From Acidobacteriota bacterium (GTDB lineage: Bacteria; Acidobacteriota; Vicinamibacteria; Vicinamibacterales; CAVVIG01), in assembly GCA_003222555.1 (NCBI GenBank), contig QHWL01000049.1, positions 1 through 9,920 on the forward strand: a stretch of DNA of 9,920 bases, read 5' to 3'. The translations under genes and the position numbers were made by a program. Positions 6,411 to 9,920 of the stretch are shown here, one piece after another. Each line of letters opens with the position of its first letter. Position 1 is the stretch's first letter. Below the pieces are notes generated by a model, which was not told the origin of the DNA, ran no database searches, and saw only the letters and a program-made list of their open reading frames with translations.

Positions 6411-6860
6411 ATGCGTGTCGTTCTGGTGGGCTCGGTGAGCGATTGCGCCCGCCTGCGGGCGAGGCTGGCCGGGACGTCGGTTGAAATAGTCGGCGAGAAG
6501 CGGACATTCGCCGCCGCGCGAGCGGCCGGCATCGAGGCGGACGCGTTCATGCTCGCCGCGGAATCGGAAGTGGGTGACAGCCTCGAGCCCGAGCGACCGC
6601 GGCCACGCGTGAGGTTCCGGCCGCAATGGGAGGCGTTGGACGTCACGGACAACGTAAGAGAAGAAGCGCTGACGCCGCGCGAAATCCAAGTGCTGGAACT
6701 CGTGGCCGAGGGCCTTTCGAACAAGGGAATCGCGGCGCGTCTCGACATCAGCGATCAAACCGTCAAGTTCCACGTGTCGTCGATCTGCGGCAAGCTCGGC
6801 GCGGCCAACCGTACTGACGCCGTTCGCCGTGCCCTCCGGCGCGGCCTCATCACCCTCTAA
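6411..6860 (+). CDS. LuxR-family DNA-binding regulator with truncated pseudo-receiver
   Basis: This 149-residue cytoplasmic transcription factor ends in a clear LuxR/FixJ helix-turn-helix (about 85-149: LTPREIQVLELVAEGLSNKGIAARL, ISDQTVKFHVSSICGKLGAANRTDAVRRALRRGLI). The N-terminal ~60 residues begin like a response-regulator receiver (MRVVLVGSVSDCARLRARL, beta1-alpha1), but the strand that should carry the phospho-acceptor reads DAFMLAAES, with Ala49 at the expected Asp, and the beta4-beta5 half with its Thr/Ser and Lys is missing. It is therefore unlikely to be switched by phosphorylation and may bind DNA constitutively or respond to a partner. ATG 6411 is used; a GTG at 6396 adds five residues and neither has a strong ribosome-binding site. 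Its place right after the HtrA pseudoprotease makes a functional link possible. The targets cannot be read from the sequence. Confidence 0.85.
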   Translation: MRVVLVGSVSDCARLRARLAGTSVEIVGEKRTFAAARAAGIEADAFMLAAESEVGDSLEPERPRPRVRFRPQWEALDVTDNVREEALTPREIQVLELVAEGLSNKGIAARLDISDQTVKFHVSSICGKLGAANRTDAVRRALRRGLITL

Positions 6861-6867
6861 GACCACG

Positions 6868-6873
6868 TATAAT
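6868..6873 (+). promoter_or_regulatory. Consensus -10 box, leaderless start of the TPR-peptidase gene
   Basis: A perfect TATAAT is followed by six bases and then the ATG at 6880 (TATAATTTAACGATG). With the usual -12 to -7 placement the first transcribed base would be the A of the start codon, giving a leaderless mRNA. There is no recognisable -35 hexamer 17 bp upstream (CCTCAT) and no Shine-Dalgarno site. The box sits 7 bp after the regulator stop. Confidence 0.55.
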
Positions 6874-6879
6874 TTAACG

Positions 6880-7983
6880 ATGATCGACAGGATGGGCCGC
6901 GACCCCCGAGAAGCTCGGAGTCCCCGGGCTCTGCGCCCGTCGCCGTTCGTTCTGGTCGCCGTGCTCACCTGCGGGGCCGTCTCGCAAGCGCAGATCGATC
7001 CGAGAAACGCGCTGCTCGAGCGTGCGGGTTGGGACGCGCTCGTGGCCGGACAGCCGCACGCCGCGGCGGAGTCATTTCGCGAAGCCATCGCCAGCGATCC
7101 CAAGAATCCGCGGCTCCATCTCGGCGCCGGCACCGCCGCCTATCTCGAGCGCCGCGACGCCGAGGCCAAGGAGGCGCTCGATTACGCGCTCATGTTGGAT
7201 CCGCGAATGACGCGCGCCCGTGCGCTCCTCGGCCAGGTACTACACAGGAGCGGGGATCTCCTCGGAGCCATCCGCGCGTACGAGACGCTGACGGCCGAGG
7301 CGACCGACGACAAGGAGGCGCTCGCGGTGCTCGATCGATGGCACCGCGAAGCCGCGCTCGCTGCCAAGGCGCTCGACTCGCTCGAACGCGCCTATTGGCG
7401 CATCGGCGACACCCTGGGCACGTACCCCGCCGAGCCGATCGCGGTCGTGCTCTACACAGGCGAGCAGTTCAGGGACATTACGCGATCGCCGCCGTGGGCG
7501 GCCGGCGCCTACGACGGAACGATCCGGGTACCGATGCGCGGAGCGCTCGACAACGAAAAGGAGCTGGACCGCGTCCTGGCCCACGAGTTCACCCATGCCT
7601 TGGTCCGCACGCTCGCGGCGCACGGGGTGCCGACGTGGCTCAATGAGGGGTTGGCGACGGCCCTCGAATCGGGCGATCTCAGATGGGCGGAGCGGCAACT
7701 GCGCCAGGCGCCCGCCCCGGTGTCGCTCGCCTCGCTCCTGGCCTCGTTCGGTCGTTTCAGCGGCGACCAGGCCCAGCTCGCCTACGCCACGAGCGCGATG
7801 GCCGTGCGTGTCATCCTGGAAGAAGCGGGCGGTTTCGCTGTGGCGAACCTGCTTCGCGATCTCGGCGACGACGTCGACTTCGACGCCGCGTTCGCGCATC
7901 GTGCCGTAGCGCACTGCCGTCGTCCCCGAGGCGCGCGTCGCGGTCATGCCGCCAATCGTGCAGTCGGCGCCCGGATCGACTGA
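6880..7983 (+). CDS. Secreted TPR / HExxH metallopeptidase-like protein, 3' end disrupted
   Basis: The predicted product begins with a Sec signal peptide (Arg-rich to residue 20, hydrophobic [16 protein letters not shown], cleavage near 37). TPR-like helices follow at about 45-175 ([41 protein letters not shown]). A gluzincin-type peptidase domain has HEFTH at 235-239 (His235, Glu236, His239) and the third zinc ligand Glu256 in WLNEGLA, so it is probably an exported or periplasmic protease-like protein of the peptidase-MA type; the substrate is unknown. Residues 339-367 are not native: from 7892 the DNA is the exact reverse complement of part of the downstream dehydrogenase gene, and the stop at 7981 lies in that insert. 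The family usually continues 15-25 residues past FDAAFA. After the insert, FRRTVQ-stop (8092-8112) lies in the same frame and could be the original C-terminus. The core domain is intact, so the truncated product might still function. Confidence 0.82.
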   Translation: MIDRMGRDPREARSPRALRPSPFVLVAVLTCGAVSQAQIDPRNALLERAGWDALVAGQPHAAAESFREAIASDPKNPRLHLGAGTAAYLERRDAEAKEALDYALMLDPRMTRARALLGQVLHRSGDLLGAIRAYETLTAEATDDKEALAVLDRWHREAALAAKALDSLERAYWRIGDTLGTYPAEPIAVVLYTGEQFRDITRSPPWAAGAYDGTIRVPMRGALDNEKELDRVLAHEFTHALVRTLAAHGVPTWLNEGLATALESGDLRWAERQLRQAPAPVSLASLLASFGRFSGDQAQLAYATSAMAVRVILEEAGGFAVANLLRDLGDDVDFDAAFAHRAVAHCRRPRGARRGHAANRAVGARID

Positions 7984-8090
7984 GAACATCAGCCCCTTAT
8001 TGCGAAGCGCCTTGTGGAGCTGGAGCCGGGTGACGCCCGCTTCGACCGTCGCATCGAGATCTTCGGCGCTGACGCGGAGAATCCGGTTCA
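7892..8090 (-). pseudogene. Inverted 199-bp copy of an internal part of the FAD dehydrogenase gene
   Basis: Read on the minus strand this segment is identical, base for base over 199 bp, to 8495-8693 of the downstream dehydrogenase gene and encodes its residues from about 104 to 169 ([18 protein letters not shown] through RYGTMR). Identity stops sharply on both sides (7891 against 8694, 8091 against 8494). It has no start codon or terminus of its own and interrupts the peptidase-like gene. It is a duplicated fragment, not a functional gene. Confidence 0.95.
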
Positions 8091-8136
8091 CTTCAGGCGG
8101 ACCGTGCAGTGACAGAAGAGCCAGCTCCCTACAGTG

Positions 8137-8152
8137 AACCGGCACGCCGGTT
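8137..8152. promoter_or_regulatory. Palindrome AACCGG-CACG-CCGGTT before the dehydrogenase gene
   Basis: A perfect 6-bp inverted repeat with a 4-nt centre lies 35 bp before the start codon and overlaps the first two bases of a candidate -35 box (8151). It could be an operator or a weak terminator for the upstream gene. No T-run follows. Confidence 0.3.
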
Positions 8153-8180
8153 GTCATCCACAGCCGCGGCACCATACACT
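8151..8180 (+). promoter_or_regulatory. Candidate sigma-70 promoter of the FAD dehydrogenase gene
   Basis: TTGTCA (8151-8156) and TACACT (8175-8180) are separated by 18 bp and match the -35 and -10 consensus at 5 and 4 of 6 positions. The ATG at 8188 begins 7 nt after the -10 box, so transcripts would have essentially no leader, echoing the arrangement at 6868-6880. Confidence 0.4.
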
Positions 8181-8187
8181 GAGCGAG

Positions 8188-9576
8188 ATGTCACAATTGG
8201 GACCGGCCGTCGGTGCGAGGTCGATTGACGCCGCCATTACCGAGCTCAAGGCGCTGCTCGGCGCGCGGGTCAACGACAGCGCCGCCGTCCGCGAGCACCA
8301 TAGCCACGGCGAGTCGTACCATGTTCCCGCCCCGCCCGACGTCGTTTGTTTCCCACACACGACCGAAGAAGTGGCCGGTATCCTGAAGCTCAGCGCGAAA
8401 TATCAGGTCCCGATCGTGCCGTTTGGCGCGGGCACGTCGCTCGAGGGGCACGTGCACGCTATCAAGGGCGGCATCTCGATCGATCTTCGGGAGATGAACC
8501 GGATTCTCCGCGTCAGCGCCGAAGATCTCGATGCGACGGTCGAAGCGGGCGTCACCCGGCTCCAGCTCCACAAGGCGCTTCGCAATAAGGGGCTGATGTT
8601 CTCAGTCGATCCGGGCGCCGACTGCACGATTGGCGGCATGACCGCGACGCGCGCCTCGGGGACGACGGCAGTGCGCTACGGCACGATGCGCGAGACGGTC
8701 GTGCTCGCCGACGGCGGCGTCATCAAGACCGGAACGCGCGCGCGTAAGTCGTCGGCCGGCTACGACCTGACGCGGTTGTTCGTAGGGTCTGAGGGGACCC
8801 TCTGCGTCATCACCGAGATCACCGTCCGCCTCCATCCCCTGCCCGAGGCGGTCTCTGCGGCGGTCTGCGCGTTCGAGTCCATGCAGGGTGCCGTCGAGAC
8901 GGTCATCGCGACGATTCAGCTCGGCGTCCCCGTCGCGCGAATCGAGCTGCTCGACGAGACGCAGCTGGACGCGGTGAACCGGTACTCGCACACCACCTAC
9001 CCGGTCGCGCCGACGCTGTTCTTCGAGTTCCACAGCGACAGCGAACGCCACGTCGCCGACCAGGTCGAGACCGTGCAAGCGATCGCGGCCGAGCGCGGCG
9101 GCCGCGGCTTCCAGTGGGCGACGCGCCCGGAGGACCGCGAGAAATTGTGGAAGGCGCGGCACGATTCGCTGTACGCCGCCCTGGCCCTTCGCCCGGGAGG
9201 GCGCGCCATGGTGACCGACGTGTGCGTGCCCATCTCCCGGCTCGCCGAGTGCATCGTCGAAACGATGAAAGACCACCAGGGTGCGTCGTTTCCCGTCGCG
9301 CTCGTCGGTCACGCCGGCGACGGGAACTTTCACCTCAATTGCATCCTGAACCCCGACAGCCGCGTGGAGCTCGACGAAGCGGTCCGGTTGAACGAGCGCA
9401 TGGTCGTGCGGGCGCTCGCGATGGGGGGCACGTGTACGGGCGAGCATGGTGTCGGGAGCGGGAAGATGAAGTTCCTCGACGCCGAGCACGGCCCGGCGCT
9501 CGAGGTCATGCGCACGATCAAGCGCGCGCTCGATCCGGATAACCGGATGAATCCCGGCAAGATGGTGGAGATCTAA
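8188..9576 (+). CDS. FAD-linked D-lactate dehydrogenase / GlcD-type 2-hydroxyacid dehydrogenase
   Basis: This 462-residue flavoenzyme of the PCMH (vanillyl-alcohol-oxidase) superfamily is complete. The N-terminal FAD-binding domain has [12 protein letters not shown] at 77-88 (pyrophosphate loop) and [11 protein letters not shown]...GTTAVRYG at about 141-165. The C-terminal domain has [11 protein letters not shown] at 372-382 and [13 protein letters not shown] at 414-426, then the family ending [12 protein letters not shown]. The wording is closest to eukaryotic-type LDHD/Dld cytochrome-linked D-lactate dehydrogenases; glycolate or D-2-hydroxyglutarate as substrate cannot be excluded. The enzyme would pass electrons from D-lactate to the respiratory chain. 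There is no GlcE/GlcF partner in view, so a single-subunit enzyme is likely. ATG 8188 is chosen for the family-typical N-terminus; the frame opens upstream at an ATG at 8134. Residues about 104-169 are the source (or copy) of the inverted fragment at 7892-8090. Confidence 0.92.
   Translation: MSQLGPAVGARSIDAAITELKALLGARVNDSAAVREHHSHGESYHVPAPPDVVCFPHTTEEVAGILKLSAKYQVPIVPFGAGTSLEGHVHAIKGGISIDLREMNRILRVSAEDLDATVEAGVTRLQLHKALRNKGLMFSVDPGADCTIGGMTATRASGTTAVRYGTMRETVVLADGGVIKTGTRARKSSAGYDLTRLFVGSEGTLCVITEITVRLHPLPEAVSAAVCAFESMQGAVETVIATIQLGVPVARIELLDETQLDAVNRYSHTTYPVAPTLFFEFHSDSERHVADQVETVQAIAAERGGRGFQWATRPEDREKLWKARHDSLYAALALRPGGRAMVTDVCVPISRLAECIVETMKDHQGASFPVALVGHAGDGNFHLNCILNPDSRVELDEAVRLNERMVVRALAMGGTCTGEHGVGSGKMKFLDAEHGPALEVMRTIKRALDPDNRMNPGKMVEI
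8495..8693 (+). repeat. Right arm of the 199-bp perfect inverted repeat
   Basis: This internal coding segment is the exact reverse complement of 7892-8090; the arms are separated by 404 bp (8091-8494) that carry the promoter and the first ~102 codons of the dehydrogenase gene. Because it encodes conserved family sequence in frame, this arm is the original and the left arm the copy. Confidence 0.95.
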
Positions 9577-9668
9577 GGGTCTTCGCCAGGGTGCTGGGAT
9601 TCTTCGCTCAGGGTGCTCGAGTTCTTCGCTCCAGGGTGCTGGAATTCTTCGCTCAAGGGTGCTCGCTC
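9576..9668. repeat. Tandem 22-23 bp repeat after the dehydrogenase stop
   Basis: Three units of AGGGTGCTNGNNTTCTTCGC plus a 2-3 base tail (9588-9609, 9610-9632, 9633-9655) lie head to tail, with a partial unit on each side (AGGGTCTTCGCC from 9576, AGGGTGCTCGCTC at 9656-9668). Units alternate between CTGG and CTCG in the middle. The array starts on the last base of the stop codon. No spacers exist, so it is a simple minisatellite-like repeat. Confidence 0.8.
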
Positions 9669-9676
9669 AGATCTGT

Positions 9677-9822
9677 TGACTGAGCGGATCATTGCCGATA
9701 GCAATGCCGAGCCGCGAAAGCCGCGAAGGCACAGCCGTCCGAGGTGAGTCGCACCCGGAGCCGATGACTAAGCGGGTAGTCGCACGTCGCAATGCCGAGC
9801 GGCGAAAGCCGCGAAGGCACAG
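9677..9822 (+). ncRNA. Candidate tandem structured RNA element upstream of an exported-protein gene
   Basis: A 34-nt sequence occurs at 9701-9734 and 9789-9822 with one difference (C9713 against G9801), 88 nt apart. Each copy is preceded by TGACT(G/A)AGCGG(A/G)T about 24 nt earlier (9677, 9765). As RNA the second copy folds as UGCC / GA / GCGGC-GAAA-GCCGC / GAA / GGCA: a GNRA-capped 5-bp stem, a purine internal loop and a 4-bp closing stem. The first copy has one C-C mismatch in the inner stem. The conserved block, the purine-rich internal loop and the position before a gene suggest a tandem cis-regulatory RNA. It does not match the GEMM, glycine, TPP, cobalamin or SAM riboswitch consensus as I know them. 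An ordinary dispersed intergenic repeat is the main alternative. Confidence 0.4.
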
Positions 9823-9846
9823 GCGGCGGGGGTGGGGCCCCGCCGC
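9823..9846 (+). promoter_or_regulatory. Strong GC hairpin before the last gene
   Basis: GCGGCGGGG (9823-9831) pairs perfectly with CCCCGCCGC (9838-9846) across a 6-nt loop, directly after the second 34-nt element and 22 nt before the next start codon. No T-run follows, so it is not a standard intrinsic terminator. Its GCGGC/GCCGC ends could also pair with the inner stem of the preceding element (9799-9803, 9808-9812), allowing mutually exclusive folds. Confidence 0.5.
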
Positions 9847-9868
9847 AAGTAAAGAATGAGATGACCAT

Positions 9869-9920
9869 ATGATTCGCCGCACCCGCCAGCTGCTTGTCGT
9901 CGCATGCGTCGCGGTGTGGG
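9869..9920 (+). CDS. Start of a probable exported protein (runs off the window)
   Basis: From the ATG at 9869 the frame reads MIRRTRQLLVVACVAVW: a short Arg-rich start and a hydrophobic stretch, the pattern of a Sec signal peptide or N-terminal anchor. It is open to the window edge, so only 17 residues are visible and the function cannot be told. There is no strong Shine-Dalgarno site. A three-codon frame (ATG at 9861, stop at 9870-9872) overlaps its start codon and may be chance. The repeats and hairpin upstream are probably its leader. Confidence 0.5.
   Translation, partial: MIRRTRQLLVVACVAVW

Noticed and set aside
6267..7133. 288-codon minus-strand frame across the regulator and peptidase start
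   Set aside because: Covers a clear LuxR HTH and a signal peptide on the other strand; translation has no domain signature.
7240..8175. Minus-strand frame containing real dehydrogenase sequence
   Set aside because: Only the 199-bp inverted copy (7892-8090) is genuine protein sequence; the rest is antisense of the peptidase gene, so it is not a second dehydrogenase gene.
8602..9489. 295-codon minus-strand frame inside the dehydrogenase gene
   Set aside because: Antisense shadow of conserved FAD-enzyme motifs. It shares its C-terminus with the false tail of the peptidase gene only because of the inverted repeat.
9576..9668. CRISPR array
   Set aside because: Units are contiguous with no unique spacers, and no cas gene is present.
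9701..9822. Known c-di-GMP (GEMM) or tandem glycine riboswitch
   Set aside because: The layout (tandem copies, GAAA loop) invites the comparison, but the GGCAAACC...GACGCAAAGCC core of GEMM and the GGAGAG and CACCGAAGG core of the glycine aptamer are absent.
9667..9882. 71-codon minus-strand frame over the 34-nt repeats
   Set aside because: Arg-rich translation of repeat DNA, no ribosome-binding site or domain; the plus-strand signal-peptide gene is the better reading.

Overview
The window is GC-rich, densely coded bacterial DNA with no tRNA, rRNA, transposase or CRISPR array. Gene content (bacterial-type sphingolipid synthesis, an HtrA/PDZ protein, a LuxR-type regulator, a TPR/metalloprotease-like secreted protein, a GlcD-type FAD dehydrogenase) and the short CGGAG-rich intergenic repeats fit a Gram-negative soil or environmental bacterium. 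Acidobacteriota (Vicinamibacteria-like) is my best guess, but the sequence does not prove it.

Region 1 (1-5219) is a lipid-synthesis locus. The 3' end of an extended-SDR NAD-dependent epimerase/reductase gene (+) converges on a three-gene minus-strand operon that reads acyl carrier protein (3485-3222), fatty acyl-AMP/acyl-ACP ligase (3222-1528) and serine palmitoyltransferase (1516-314). The same set (spt, acp, acyl-ACP synthetase, epimerase-type ceramide/ketosphinganine reductase) makes sphingolipids in Caulobacter. Likely flow: the ligase activates a fatty acid and loads it on the ACP, SPT condenses it with serine to a 3-keto-sphingoid base, and the SDR reduces the ketone at that or a later stage. 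Divergently, about 250 bp away, a second ACP (3734-3988) and a complete FabF-type ketosynthase (3990-5219) form a tight pair that could supply a dedicated acyl chain.

Region 2 (5220-6860) holds an HtrA/DegP-like protein with a PDZ domain in which all three catalytic residues are replaced (a pseudoprotease), then a short LuxR-family regulator whose receiver half is truncated and lacks the phospho-acceptor Asp.

Region 3 (6861-9576) holds a secreted TPR plus HExxH metallopeptidase-like gene with a leaderless-looking promoter, and a complete D-lactate-dehydrogenase-like FAD enzyme. The 3' end of the peptidase gene is overwritten by a 199-bp, 100 % identical, inverted copy of an internal piece of the dehydrogenase gene. 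This is either a very recent rearrangement or an assembly/amplification chimera, and it is the most conspicuous anomaly in the window.

Region 4 (9577-9920) is non-coding until about 9868. It has a 22-23 bp tandem repeat just after the dehydrogenase stop, then two copies of a 34-nt foldable element (33/34 identical, 88 nt apart), a 9-bp GC hairpin, and the first codons of a probable exported protein that runs off the window.
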